From Lachnospiraceae bacterium (GTDB lineage: Bacteria; Bacillota; Clostridia; Lachnospirales; Lachnospiraceae), in assembly GCA_021771755.1 (NCBI GenBank), contig JAETOL010000035.1:1-50751 (forward strand): a DNA stretch of 50,751 bases. The letters run 5' to 3'. Under the pieces are notes generated by a model that saw only the letters and a list, made by a program, of their open reading frames with translations, made no database searches and was not told the origin of the DNA. A program made the position numbers and the translations under genes. Positions 25,866 through 34,807 of this stretch are shown one piece after another. The stretch's first letter is position 1. Every line of letters begins with the position of its first letter.

Positions 25866-26672
25866 TTATATGACTGTAAGACCGCTGCGAAGCCGTACAA
25901 GTTTTTCTCCCATAACAGGCTTCATCAGTGCAAAGGCTTCCTCTCCGGTACAGTGTCCGGTATAAAAGACCGTATCATAGCCAGCCAGTTCTCTGGCATT
26001 TTCAAGTATCGTTTCTGTTTCCTCTTCTGTGTAAGGTGTTTTCTTCATCATGTGAAAACCACTTACTACTCTGGTTGGAAGCTCCTGATACAGTTCCCGG
26101 TATTTATCCAGGATATTCAGGATCCCGTTGTGGGCGCATCCGGAGATCAGAACCCTTTCGTCTCCCTCCCGGATGACCAGACACTGTTCATGGGCAAAGG
26201 AATCCTGCTCTTCTTGTTCCCCCTCTTTTTTGGTCAGGGCAAAATTACTCTGTGGGTAACAGCGTCTTCCGGTAATGTCCGTAAAAAGAGACAGTTCCTC
26301 ATCCAGAACAAAGTTCCCCTGGAGCAGCCTTACCTGCGGCAGCGTCAAAATTTTTTTATCAATGCCGATATACCGCTCTCCATGATAATAATCTCCGCCT
26401 GCCAGCTTCTGCATATAAATGGGTGCTGACGGGTTTACATTTGAAAAAGCAAGGATCCCTCCGGAATGATCGTAATGCCCGTGGCTTAAAAACACTGCGT
26501 CTACATTCCTCAGATCAATTCCCAGCTTTTCAGCATTTTTAAGAAAACCGTCTGAAGATCCTGTATCCATCAGAAGCTTATGTTTTTCGGTTTCTATATA
26601 CAGGGACAATCCATGTTCAAAAAGAAATTCCTCTGACCCGCTTGTATTTTCCATTAATGTGATGATTTTCAT
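25866..26672 (-). CDS. MBL-fold metallo-hydrolase (COG1237-like)
   Basis: Metallo-beta-lactamase-fold protein of 268 residues with the metal-binding motif LSHGHYDHSGG and further ligands in SGCAHNG and YTGHCTG. This pattern matches the group annotated as dihydropterin-related synthase-like hydrolases. Its true substrate is unknown. The ATG follows GAGGGA and lies 56 bp inside the end of the AGCS symporter gene, in another frame, so the two are tightly coupled. Nothing links it directly to the L,D-transpeptidase downstream. Confidence 0.85.
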   Translation of the reverse strand: MKIITLMENTSGSEEFLFEHGLSLYIETEKHKLLMDTGSSDGFLKNAEKLGIDLRNVDAVFLSHGHYDHSGGILAFSNVNPSAPIYMQKLAGGDYYHGERYIGIDKKILTLPQVRLLQGNFVLDEELSLFTDITGRRCYPQSNFALTKKEGEQEEQDSFAHEQCLVIREGDERVLISGCAHNGILNILDKYRELYQELPTRVVSGFHMMKKTPYTEEETETILENARELAGYDTVFYTGHCTGEEAFALMKPVMGEKLVRLRSGLTVI

Positions 26673-28080
26673 AAGTTCCCTCTTTTTTCCGTTTTTCGTA
26701 ATCCTTCAGAGCCTCCAGAGCCTTCTTTGACATAGGGAACAGGATAAAGATATTAAACAGCGTCATAAGTCCCACACCTACATCTCCAAGATCCCATACC
26801 ACGGTATAGGCAGCCAGGCCTCCGATAAACAGCATGATCAGGGCAACGATCTTATATGCAGTCTGAGAAATCCAGTTGTCGCCAAACAGGTAGGCAACGT
26901 TTGATCTCGCATAAAACAGGATACCGATAAAAGTAGAAAAGCTGAAGAGCCATAAGGTAACCGCAATAAATATAACACCAAAATTACCCAGATGATATCT
27001 CATAGCCTCCTGAAGAAGATCCATTCCTGCCAGTCCCTCTGTTAAAGTTTCCGGTGTAAGGAGCATGATCATGGCAGTACAGGTGCAGATCAGGATCGTG
27101 TCAATAAAGACTCCAAGAGCCTGTCCCAGTCCCACCTTGGCCGGATGATCTGTCTCTGCAGTGGCTGCCGCACAGGGCGCTGACCCTGAACCTGCCTCGT
27201 TGGAAAAAAGTCCTCTCTTTACACCGTTCATCAGCACTGCGCCGAATCCGCCTGCCACAACCTGACGGAATCCAAATGCTTCCTGAAAGATTTTTGCAAA
27301 CACAGAAGGAAGCGTACGGAAATTAAGCAAAATAAGCACGACTGTGATCAGCAGATATAAGCCTGCCATAATCGGAACCATCACATCCAGTACCTTTACG
27401 GTTGCATTTTTACGAAGGACGATCACTGCCGCCAGCGCTACCAGCGCAATGGTGCTGTACAGAGGCGGAATGTGAAAAGCATTTTCAAATGCCGATGACA
27501 CAGAGTTGCTGATGACCTGGCTGATGCCGCACCAGCAGATCAAACCGGAAACCGCAAACAGTACCGGAAGAAGCATACGTTTTTTGGGTTTTCCACCTCT
27601 TTTTTCCTGCAGGTACTTGTGTATGTAGTAAGCCGGACCTCCGCGGTAGCCCCCGTACAGCGGATCTTTCTCTTTATAAAGCTGCGCAAGCGTTCCTTCA
27701 ACAAACGCTGTTGACGATCCGATCAGGGCTGTTACCCACATCCAGAATACGGCGCCTGCTCCTCCTGCCGAAATCGCAGCCACAACTCCCACCAGGTTTC
27801 CCATTCCCACACGGGTAGCTGTGGAAACGATCAGTGACTGCATAACAGATAAGGAACCTTTTTTTCTGTCTGTCTTCCCGGTAACCGCTTTTACCATATC
27901 CGGAAACAGCCGGATAGGAAGAAATTTTGTGCGAACCGTAAAATAGATCCCCGCAGGGATCAGAATGATCACAAGAAGTGACAGAGGAAGGGTTCCTCCT
28001 CCCGGCAGCGGGATCGTGATCAGATCTCCCCATAAAAATTTGTAAACTGCCTCAATAATCGCTACTATCCAATCTCCCAT
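26617..28080 (-). CDS. AGCS-family sodium:amino acid symporter
   Basis: Membrane transporter of 487 residues with about ten helices, using Na+ to import alanine, glycine or a related amino acid. The family signature GLFSNEAGSGSAPCAAATAETDHP is present, as is the N-terminal IPLPGGGTLPLSLL segment. AGGAGG precedes the ATG. The last 18 codons overlap the metallo-hydrolase start in a different frame. It is divergent from a LysR regulator, which probably controls it. The exact amino acid is not readable from sequence. Confidence 0.92.
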   Translation of the reverse strand: MGDWIVAIIEAVYKFLWGDLITIPLPGGGTLPLSLLVIILIPAGIYFTVRTKFLPIRLFPDMVKAVTGKTDRKKGSLSVMQSLIVSTATRVGMGNLVGVVAAISAGGAGAVFWMWVTALIGSSTAFVEGTLAQLYKEKDPLYGGYRGGPAYYIHKYLQEKRGGKPKKRMLLPVLFAVSGLICWCGISQVISNSVSSAFENAFHIPPLYSTIALVALAAVIVLRKNATVKVLDVMVPIMAGLYLLITVVLILLNFRTLPSVFAKIFQEAFGFRQVVAGGFGAVLMNGVKRGLFSNEAGSGSAPCAAATAETDHPAKVGLGQALGVFIDTILICTCTAMIMLLTPETLTEGLAGMDLLQEAMRYHLGNFGVIFIAVTLWLFSFSTFIGILFYARSNVAYLFGDNWISQTAYKIVALIMLFIGGLAAYTVVWDLGDVGVGLMTLFNIFILFPMSKKALEALKDYEKRKKEGTYENHHINGKYKRVRGISF

Positions 28081-28108
28081 AACTCCTCCTGATTTTCTTG
28101 AACAATGA

Positions 28109-28138
28109 TAGTATTTAGTATATAATACTTTTTACAAT
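28109..28138 (-). promoter_or_regulatory. AGCS promoter and possible LysR site
   Basis: Minus-strand TTGTAA (28133-28138) and TACTAT at an 18-bp spacing give a plausible promoter. An imperfect inverted repeat, AGTATT (28110-28115) and AATACT (28124-28129), lies inside it and is a candidate operator for the divergent LysR gene. Confidence 0.45.
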
Positions 28139-28202
28139 TTGAAAAATTGATAGTTTTAATCAAAAGCATTTAAAATTTCAATGCTCAATACAGGAGGTTT
28201 TT

Positions 28203-29090
28203 ATGGAGATCAGAAATCTGGAAAGCTTTATTCAGGTGGCAGAACTGGGAAGCTTTACAAAGGCGGCCGAAAGTCTCGGCTATACGCAGTCCTCTGTTTC
28301 CACGCAGATCCGCCAGCTGGAAACAGAACTTGGGATCCCACTTTTTGAAAGGATCAATCACAGTGTCAAATTAACAGAAAAGGGCAAGGAAATACTTTCC
28401 CTTGCCCATCAACTGTTTCGTACTGCCGACGATATTAAAAAAACTGCTGACAATCCGCTCACCCTTTCCGGGCATATCCGGATTGCCATTGCCCCCTCTC
28501 TGTGCCACTGGCTGTTCCAGCATAATTTTGAACAGTTTCATCAGCTTTTTCCCGAAATCTCTCTGGAGCTGATCAGCACCAGCACAGAAACCATGTTCCA
28601 GCTTCTGAACCGAAATGAAGTGGATCTGGTCTATACGCTGGATCATCATATTTATGACCGAAATTACGTAATCGCATACGAAGCACCGGTTGCCTGTCAC
28701 TTTGTCTGTTCTGCCGGACATCCTCTTGCCTGCGAAAAAACAGTTTCATGGAAAACACTGATCCGCCAGTCCTTTGTCCTTACAGAACGCAGTACCAGCT
28801 ATCAGAAGCTGCTGGATGAGTATCTGACCAGCCGATCCATGGAGATCACACCTTTTCTGGAACTCAGTGATACCAGCCTCATCACCAGTATCCTCCAGAA
28901 GGGTTCAGAGCTGTCCTTTCTTCCGGATTATGTAACAGAAGCCGCTGTCCAGAGCCATAAGCTGACATATCTTCATGTACCGGGACTGAACATAGAAATA
29001 TGGAAACAGGTTCTTTATCATAAAAACAAGTGGATCTCTCCGGCGCTCCAGGCAATCATGGATTACCTGGGCGGAGAGGCATTTAAATAG
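28203..29090 (+). CDS. LysR-family transcriptional regulator
   Basis: A 295-residue regulator with an N-terminal winged helix (MEIRNLESFIQVAELGSFTKAAE, then SSVSTQIRQLE) and a C-terminal periplasmic-binding-like effector domain from about residue 90. AGGAGG precedes the ATG. It faces away from the AGCS symporter gene across 122 bp, the typical arrangement of a LysR activator with its target. The effector is unknown; an amino acid carried by the symporter would fit. Confidence 0.9.
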   Translation: MEIRNLESFIQVAELGSFTKAAESLGYTQSSVSTQIRQLETELGIPLFERINHSVKLTEKGKEILSLAHQLFRTADDIKKTADNPLTLSGHIRIAIAPSLCHWLFQHNFEQFHQLFPEISLELISTSTETMFQLLNRNEVDLVYTLDHHIYDRNYVIAYEAPVACHFVCSAGHPLACEKTVSWKTLIRQSFVLTERSTSYQKLLDEYLTSRSMEITPFLELSDTSLITSILQKGSELSFLPDYVTEAAVQSHKLTYLHVPGLNIEIWKQVLYHKNKWISPALQAIMDYLGGEAFK

Positions 29091-29101
29091 ACATCCCTGC
29101 T

Positions 29102-31261
29102 TCAGATTTCATACCATTTGATCTCATTTGCTCCCATATGAAGATCAAAGCTGCTTCCGTCGCCACGGTAAACGGTCGTATCCTGCGGTTCATAAGTATT
29201 ATTTACCACGCAGTATCTTCCGTTCTTTACATAAGCGTGGACTTCTACGTTATAGTTTGTTGAATACCATAAATTCAGTTCTTCTTCTGCAGATGCAGAC
29301 CACAGAACAGAACGATACAGAACACGGCTGTTCTCAAAGCTGTACGGAAGACCACTGATATACACGCCACGGCCCTTTCCAAAGGTTTTTACTGCCATCT
29401 GTACCTCTTTGTCTTTCTGGATCAGGATCTCTGTCTCCGGAAGGGCAAAGATGTTCTTTTTGCCTTCACCAAAATCCACTTCTCCGGCACAATCCTTCAG
29501 GATAAAGTGATCTCTGTGCTCTTCCCAGTTATACTTATCTGTATTCAGGTTAAAGCCTCTTTCTTCTTCTACGCCAAGGATGTCATCCAGCTGGAAGAAT
29601 TTACCCTGCCACTGATGAGCGCCAGGCTCGCCTACGCCGATAAATCCGCCGCCGTTGTATACAAACTCACGGACTGCCGTGCTGACGGTCTCATCGATCC
29701 AGTATTCTCCGCCGCTCTGTGCAGTATCTGCATCTCCTACATTGATCACCACATCGAAGTTTTTCAGAAGCTGCGGATCTGCCTTGATGTCTTCAAAGCT
29801 GATAAAGGCAACATCAAAAGGAGCGCCGCTCAGTGCTTCGATCACACCGAAGTAGGAATAGTTCTGTTTATAATAGAGGCCATGGTGCACCATATGATTT
29901 CCCCATGCGCGCATTTTGCCCCAGCAGTTCAGAACCGCAACTCTCTTGACACAGTAAGGTGTCACACCCTGGATATTATCATAAAGTGTACGGAACTCCT
30001 GACACACTTCCTTGATATAATCTACAAAATCCGGGAACTGGAGAGCAAGCTTGAGATAACCGCCGTAGCCGATTCTCTGGATCGGACTTCTCAGGATCGC
30101 TCTTCTTGCTGTTACCCAGTTTACCTTTGCTTCCCTGACCGGGTCGCCGCCTTCGTGGAAGGTATCCGGGAAGAAATACGGAAGGAAACGTCCCTCTGTA
30201 TATTTTACATGCTTGATATCGCTGAAAAGACGAAGGGTCGCTCCGTTTCCAACACTTCCTACTACTGCATCCAGGCCGATCTGAGCAAATTCATCCATAA
30301 ACGGCTCCATACCGATCCAGTGATCTCCCATGAACATCATGGCTTCTTTGCCATACTCGTGTACGATGTCTACCATTTCTTTTGCAAGAAGAGCAACCTC
30401 TCTGCGCTGGAATGCCTGGAAATCGCGGAATTCCCTGGAAGGGATACGGTAAGTATTGTTCATATATCCCTGATCAATGATAAATTCCGGACGGAAGGCA
30501 TAGCCCACTTCCTTTTCAAACTGCTCCAGAATATATGGGCTGACAGATGCAGAATATCCATACCAGTCTACATATTTTTCTCTTGCCATTTCATCAAAAA
30601 TCAGTGTGAACTGATGGAAAAATGTAGTAAAACGTACCACATCCACATACTCATGTGTTTCCAGGAAACGGCGGAGACGGTTGAGAGAATACTCTCTGGT
30701 TGCCGGCTGGCGTACATCGAATGTCATCTGAGGCTCTACGTCCTTCCAGTCATTGACAACTGCATTGTACATATGGACCGGATCCCACATAATATAAGCA
30801 AGAAAGCTCACGGTATACTGATGGAAGCGTTCTGCCCGGATCACTACATTTCCTGTTTCTTCCTGATAGGACCATTTCTCACAGGGAACCGGCTGGCCGG
30901 TTGTGCGGTCCATAACCTCCCACCATTTGCGGATATCGTCTCTTGTGTTGACTGCAAGCATATCCGGATACAGATGATCCATAAGGTGGATCTCCAGACT
31001 GTCTGCAACCGCTGTATGAATGGAAGTCATGATATACATCTGCTGGATTTCTTCCGGATGCGCCTTTGCCCAGTCGTTGTCTTTACGTGTTGTATAATAG
31101 GTTGCATAGATCTTGGAACCGGTGTCCTTCAGCTCCTGGGGAAATTCCGTACCGTCACAGTCACGGATGGCATCTGCGCCCCATTCTTTCATGATATCAA
31201 GCGTTTCTTTGATCACGTCCAGATCTGTAGGGATCGTGACTCTTCCTCTTTTTTCTGCCAT
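29102..31261 (-). CDS. gnpA: GH112 1,3-beta-galactosyl-N-acetylhexosamine phosphorylase
   Basis: Cytoplasmic phosphorylase that splits galacto-N-biose or lacto-N-biose (mucin and milk-glycan disaccharides) into galactose 1-phosphate and GlcNAc/GalNAc. Some family members prefer galactosyl-rhamnose. At 719 residues it matches GH112 length. The N-terminal RVTIPTDLDV segment, the RDCDGTEFP segment and the C-terminal YNVEVHAYVKNGRYCVVNN stretch are family-typical. The ATG at 31261 has GGAGG seven bases upstream; an in-frame ATG 162 bases earlier has no site. It diverges from an AraC regulator. No sugar ABC transporter, N-acetylhexosamine kinase or Gal-1-P uridylyltransferase is adjacent, which is unusual. 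Substrate preference is not settled here. Confidence 0.9.
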   Translation of the reverse strand: MAEKRGRVTIPTDLDVIKETLDIMKEWGADAIRDCDGTEFPQELKDTGSKIYATYYTTRKDNDWAKAHPEEIQQMYIMTSIHTAVADSLEIHLMDHLYPDMLAVNTRDDIRKWWEVMDRTTGQPVPCEKWSYQEETGNVVIRAERFHQYTVSFLAYIMWDPVHMYNAVVNDWKDVEPQMTFDVRQPATREYSLNRLRRFLETHEYVDVVRFTTFFHQFTLIFDEMAREKYVDWYGYSASVSPYILEQFEKEVGYAFRPEFIIDQGYMNNTYRIPSREFRDFQAFQRREVALLAKEMVDIVHEYGKEAMMFMGDHWIGMEPFMDEFAQIGLDAVVGSVGNGATLRLFSDIKHVKYTEGRFLPYFFPDTFHEGGDPVREAKVNWVTARRAILRSPIQRIGYGGYLKLALQFPDFVDYIKEVCQEFRTLYDNIQGVTPYCVKRVAVLNCWGKMRAWGNHMVHHGLYYKQNYSYFGVIEALSGAPFDVAFISFEDIKADPQLLKNFDVVINVGDADTAQSGGEYWIDETVSTAVREFVYNGGGFIGVGEPGAHQWQGKFFQLDDILGVEEERGFNLNTDKYNWEEHRDHFILKDCAGEVDFGEGKKNIFALPETEILIQKDKEVQMAVKTFGKGRGVYISGLPYSFENSRVLYRSVLWSASAEEELNLWYSTNYNVEVHAYVKNGRYCVVNNTYEPQDTTVYRGDGSSFDLHMGANEIKWYEI

Positions 31262-31325
31262 GTTTTTACCTCCATTGCTATTGTGTAAAAATCTCCCTGT
31301 ACAAATATTTCCTTTTTCTAAGTAT

Positions 31326-31354
31326 AGAATAATGATTCTGCTCTTGGAATTCAA
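31326..31354 (-). promoter_or_regulatory. GH112 gene promoter
   Basis: Minus-strand -35 TTGAAT (31349-31354), 17-bp spacer and -10 TATTCT (31326-31331), 65 bp before the start codon. Confidence 0.65.
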
Positions 31355-31383
31355 TTGTCTTTTTGCTTTGTTTTTTAGAAATC

Positions 31384-31412
31384 TTGCTGTATGATTTTTT
31401 TTGTGATATGAT
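31384..31412 (+). promoter_or_regulatory. AraC-family gene promoter
   Basis: -35 TTGCTG (31384-31389), 17-bp spacer and -10 TATGAT (31407-31412), 72 bp before the AraC-type start. It is back to back with the GH112 promoter; the space between the two -35 boxes is T-rich. Confidence 0.6.
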
Positions 31413-31484
31413 GAAATTATCAAGTTTTATAAAACAATTCCAAAAACAAAAACACTAATGTTTGCCATATAGAAAGGAGCTGCC

Positions 31485-32348
31485 ATGAGCAACCGTTCTC
31501 TGCTCTTCACTTCCGGTTCCTGTCCCTCTGTAGACGCGGTACTTGTCTCTGCCTCCGCCTCCAGATACGAAGGCGACTGGTCCAGCATTCCTCACTCCCA
31601 TGGTTTTACCGAACTATTTTATGTACGGGAGGGAAAAGGAAATTTTCTTATCCGGAATGAGGTGTTTCCCATTGCAAAAGATGATCTCATTATCATCAGT
31701 CCTCATTTAAGCCATACAGAGCTTTCTGACAGCAGCCATCCGCTGAGTTATTTTACCGTAGGAGTAGACGGGATCAGTTTTTCTTTTCATGACCATAAGG
31801 ATTTTCAGATCTTTAACTGCCGTCAGAAAAAAACCGACCTGATTTTTTACTTTCACTCAATTTTTCAGGAACTGGATCAAAAGCAGGAAGGATACGAAAG
31901 CATATGCAGGAACATGCTGGAAAGCCTTACCATCCAGCTGAAAAGACTTACCGACTCAGCCTTTGAGGTGGTCTCCTCCCAGCAGCCCAGCCGGGAATGT
32001 GCAGATATTAAACGTTATCTGGATTCCAGCTACAGCGAACCGATCACTCTCGATCAGCTTTCTGCCATCAGCCACTTGAATAAGTATTATCTGAGTCATG
32101 AGTTTACAAAATATTACGGGATCTCCCCGATCAGCTATCTGAACCGCAGAAGGATCGAGGTCTGCAAGGAGCTTCTGGAGACCACAGATTACGGAATCTC
32201 CGATATCGCCCACCTTACCGGATTCTCTTCTCAGAGCTATCTTTCTCAAAGCTTCCGCAAATACTGCGGCATGTCGGCAGGGAGTTACCGTAAACTGACC
32301 AAAAAAACAGAGCGTCACCCAGACACAAAAAATGAGCACAAAAAATAA
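31485..32348 (+). CDS. AraC-family regulator with cupin sensor domain
   Basis: A 287-residue regulator. The N-terminal half is a cupin-type sugar-sensing domain (IPHSHGFTELFYVREGKGNFLI). The C-terminal half has two helix-turn-helix motifs, the second ending in the family pattern GFSSQSYLSQSFRKYCGMSAGSYR. An AAGGAG site precedes the ATG. It faces the GH112 phosphorylase gene and is its probable regulator, likely responding to galacto-N-biose, lacto-N-biose or a derived sugar. It is followed by an RluA-type gene after 21 bp. Confidence 0.88.
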   Translation: MSNRSLLFTSGSCPSVDAVLVSASASRYEGDWSSIPHSHGFTELFYVREGKGNFLIRNEVFPIAKDDLIIISPHLSHTELSDSSHPLSYFTVGVDGISFSFHDHKDFQIFNCRQKKTDLIFYFHSIFQELDQKQEGYESICRNMLESLTIQLKRLTDSAFEVVSSQQPSRECADIKRYLDSSYSEPITLDQLSAISHLNKYYLSHEFTKYYGISPISYLNRRRIEVCKELLETTDYGISDIAHLTGFSSQSYLSQSFRKYCGMSAGSYRKLTKKTERHPDTKNEHKK

Positions 32349-32369
32349 TCAGACAGACGAGGCATTTCC

Positions 32370-33254
32370 ATGGACAGAATCCTGACTTATACTATCAAAA
32401 AAGAAAACAGCGGCATGCAGATCCTTGATTTTCTGCGGACAAAAGGTTTTTCCAGAAACATCCTTTCCTCTATGAAATCTCAGAAGGATGCCATTCTTTT
32501 AAATAATACCAAAGCCGGCGGGAGAACGCTTCTGACAGACGGGGATCTTCTGCGCATCCATATTCCGGAAACAGGCGATCCGGAAAACATCCCACCAACC
32601 TCCATAAATCTGGATGTCCTTTTTGAAGATCAGGATATCCTGGTTGTAAACAAACCTGCCGGAATGCCGGTGCATCCTTCCATGGGCAATTACGAAAACA
32701 CCCTTGCCAACGGCGCCGCCTTTTATTTCCGACAGCAGGGAAGCTTCTGCCCTTTCCGCTGCATCAACCGGCTGGATCGCGACACTTCCGGAGCGCTGAT
32801 CCTTGCAAAAAATCCTTTCAGTGCAGCGCTTCTTTCTTCTCAGATGAAAAAAAGAGAGATACGCCGCACCTACCTTGCAGTAGTCAAAGGCATCCCTCCC
32901 TTAGACGGAAAAATCTCCGCGCCCATTGCAAGACTTGGAGATTCTGTGATCAAACGATGTGTAGACTATGAAAAAGGAGAGGCAGCGGTCACCTTCTATC
33001 ACCGTCTTGCCTCTCACAAAAATATGTCTCTTCTGGAGCTCCATCTGGAAACCGGAAGAACACACCAGATCCGGGTCCATATGGGCTATCTGGGTTTTCC
33101 CCTTCCCGCCGATTATCTTTACTGCCCGGATTATACCTTTTTTCAAAGACAGCCGCTCCATTCTCTGCAGCTGGAATTTCGTCATCCGGTTACTGGAGAA
33201 GAACTTCGCTTCCTGGCTCCTGTTCCGGAGGATATGGTCAGAGGTTTTTCATGA
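32370..33254 (+). CDS. RluA-family pseudouridine synthase
   Basis: Enzyme that isomerises uridine to pseudouridine in rRNA or tRNA. The catalytic aspartate is in NRLDRDTSG, preceded by VVNKPAGMPVHPS and followed by the TGRTHQIRVHM motif; all three are family signatures. Residues 1 to about 75 form an S4-like RNA-binding region. At 294 residues it is a normal RluA/RluD-type. It probably shares the AraC transcript by proximity only. Its last six bases overlap the convergent coaX gene. Which RNA position it modifies is not clear. Confidence 0.9.
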   Translation: MDRILTYTIKKENSGMQILDFLRTKGFSRNILSSMKSQKDAILLNNTKAGGRTLLTDGDLLRIHIPETGDPENIPPTSINLDVLFEDQDILVVNKPAGMPVHPSMGNYENTLANGAAFYFRQQGSFCPFRCINRLDRDTSGALILAKNPFSAALLSSQMKKREIRRTYLAVVKGIPPLDGKISAPIARLGDSVIKRCVDYEKGEAAVTFYHRLASHKNMSLLELHLETGRTHQIRVHMGYLGFPLPADYLYCPDYTFFQRQPLHSLQLEFRHPVTGEELRFLAPVPEDMVRGFS

Positions 33255-34016
33255 ACGATTCTTCTCGTAGATCACAAGAAGCCCCTTCAGCAAAAGATCC
33301 GGATCACGGATCATATCCCGTTTACAGTGAGGAATGATCTTTTTTGACATTCCTCCTGTAGCGATCACTGTTACCTTCTGTCCCAGATTTTCTTCGATCC
33401 TGTCTATGATACCATCTACTGCAGCAGCGTTTCCATAAAGGATACCGCTTTTCATACAGTCCACTGTATTTCTTCCGATCAGTCTTTTCGGTTCCTCAAT
33501 GCTGATCCCGCTGAGCTGGGAAGCTCTTGCTGTCAGCGCATCCAGAGACACCCGTACACCCGGAAGGATCATGCCTCCCATGAAACGCTTCTTTTCATCT
33601 ACAACGGAAACCGTTGTGGCAGTTCCCATATCTACGATCACAAGCGGCACCGGATAAAAAGTCATGGCTGCAACCGCATCCGCCACACGGTCTGCTCCCA
33701 TTTCTCCCGGATTATCCAGCATGATGTTCAGTCCGGTCTTCAGCCCCGGTCCTACTACCATAACCTCTTTTTTCAGGATCTTTTCTGCTGCCAGCTTCGC
33801 CACATTCGTGATCTGCGGTACAACAGAGGAGATAATACACCCTTCAATGTCCTGTTTTTTGATATGATAAATATCAAGAACTGTTTTCAGATCAATGGCA
33901 TATTCCAGTTCTGTTTTTGTGCGTACCGTAGAGAGACGTTCTACAAAGTAGGTTTTTTCCCGGTCAATACAGCCCACAACAATATTGGTGTTTCCGATAT
34001 CAATAGCTAAGATCAT
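33249..34016 (-). CDS. coaX: Type III pantothenate kinase CoaX
   Basis: First enzyme of CoA synthesis, converting pantothenate to 4'-phosphopantothenate; type III enzymes are acetate-kinase-like and not inhibited by CoA. The N-terminal DIGNTNIVVG phosphate-binding loop, the NPGEMGADRVADA segment and the VDMGTATT motif are diagnostic. At 255 residues the length is normal. It is the last gene of a coaBC-panT-coaX operon, so uptake of pantothenate and its conversion to 4'-phosphopantetheine precursors are grouped. Confidence 0.94.
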   Translation of the reverse strand: MILAIDIGNTNIVVGCIDREKTYFVERLSTVRTKTELEYAIDLKTVLDIYHIKKQDIEGCIISSVVPQITNVAKLAAEKILKKEVMVVGPGLKTGLNIMLDNPGEMGADRVADAVAAMTFYPVPLVIVDMGTATTVSVVDEKKRFMGGMILPGVRVSLDALTARASQLSGISIEEPKRLIGRNTVDCMKSGILYGNAAAVDGIIDRIEENLGQKVTVIATGGMSKKIIPHCKRDMIRDPDLLLKGLLVIYEKNRS

Positions 34017-34080
34017 ATTTTCTCATCCCTAACGTTATTTCTAATGCTTCTTTTATCGTGCTTTCGGCAAAAACTTCTGT

Positions 34081-34713
34081 TTATTTTGCAGGAACCGCAT
34101 GGGCTGCCGGAAGAAGATGTGCCCGGGAAAGGGCTGCTCCTACTGCTCCTGTGATCACGGTAGAGGAAACCATTTCACAGACTGCGTTGATGCCTACAAA
34201 AGCACAGCAGAACAGGATCACGTTCTGACCGCCGATCATTTCCCTGATATATGAGGTATTTCCAAACATTCCGATCAGTGCCGTCATAAAGAACAGCGTA
34301 TTAAGAAATGCAGAGAAAAATCCCGTCACTGCACAGGATACATAAATGTTTGTCTTTTTTCGCATAAAACGGAATATGTATCCAAGACAAAATCCGTCCA
34401 GAAGTCTCGGAAGAAATCTCTGGAGAAATGCCAGAAGCGGATTGATGCCAAACAGCATGGCGCCCATTGCACTGGTACCGCCAATACCGATACACTGACC
34501 AAAGCTGGTAAGTCCAAAAATAGCTCCTGCGATTGCTCCTCCTGCAGGACCCAGCACAACGGCGCTGATGGCAACCGGGATCACATTAAAAGAGATCGCC
34601 AGAGGACCAATGTTCAGATACCCCAACGGAGTATATGCCATAAGCAGAAGAATGCCGGACATCAACCCCAGCATGGTAAGCTGTGACGTAGTGAATTTCT
34701 TTGTTGTTTTCAT
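34081..34713 (-). CDS. panT: ECF transporter S component, probable pantothenate type
   Basis: Substrate-binding membrane subunit of an energy-coupling-factor transporter, 210 residues with about six helices. The context between coaBC and coaX points to the pantothenate-specific PanT group; that specificity is inferred. The ATG at 34713 has AAGGAGG upstream; the ATG at 34752 lacks a site. No ECF ATPase or T component is nearby, as expected for group-II systems that share a module encoded elsewhere. Confidence 0.8.
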   Translation of the reverse strand: MKTTKKFTTSQLTMLGLMSGILLLMAYTPLGYLNIGPLAISFNVIPVAISAVVLGPAGGAIAGAIFGLTSFGQCIGIGGTSAMGAMLFGINPLLAFLQRFLPRLLDGFCLGYIFRFMRKKTNIYVSCAVTGFFSAFLNTLFFMTALIGMFGNTSYIREMIGGQNVILFCCAFVGINAVCEMVSSTVITGAVGAALSRAHLLPAAHAVPAK

Positions 34714-34807
34714 TTTTTCCTCCTTGTTATCGTTCCCTCTGCAGGGATACAATACGGTGCGGAACTGCGGGCCGGAATTTTTATTTGCCCGCTTCCTGGT
34801 AAACGGG

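Noticed and set aside
29507..31288. A 593-codon open frame on the plus strand opposite the GH112 gene
   Set aside because: Its Cys/His/Ile-rich composition is typical of an antisense frame kept open by codon bias in the real gene. There is no ribosome-binding site, and the minus-strand product is a full GH112 enzyme.
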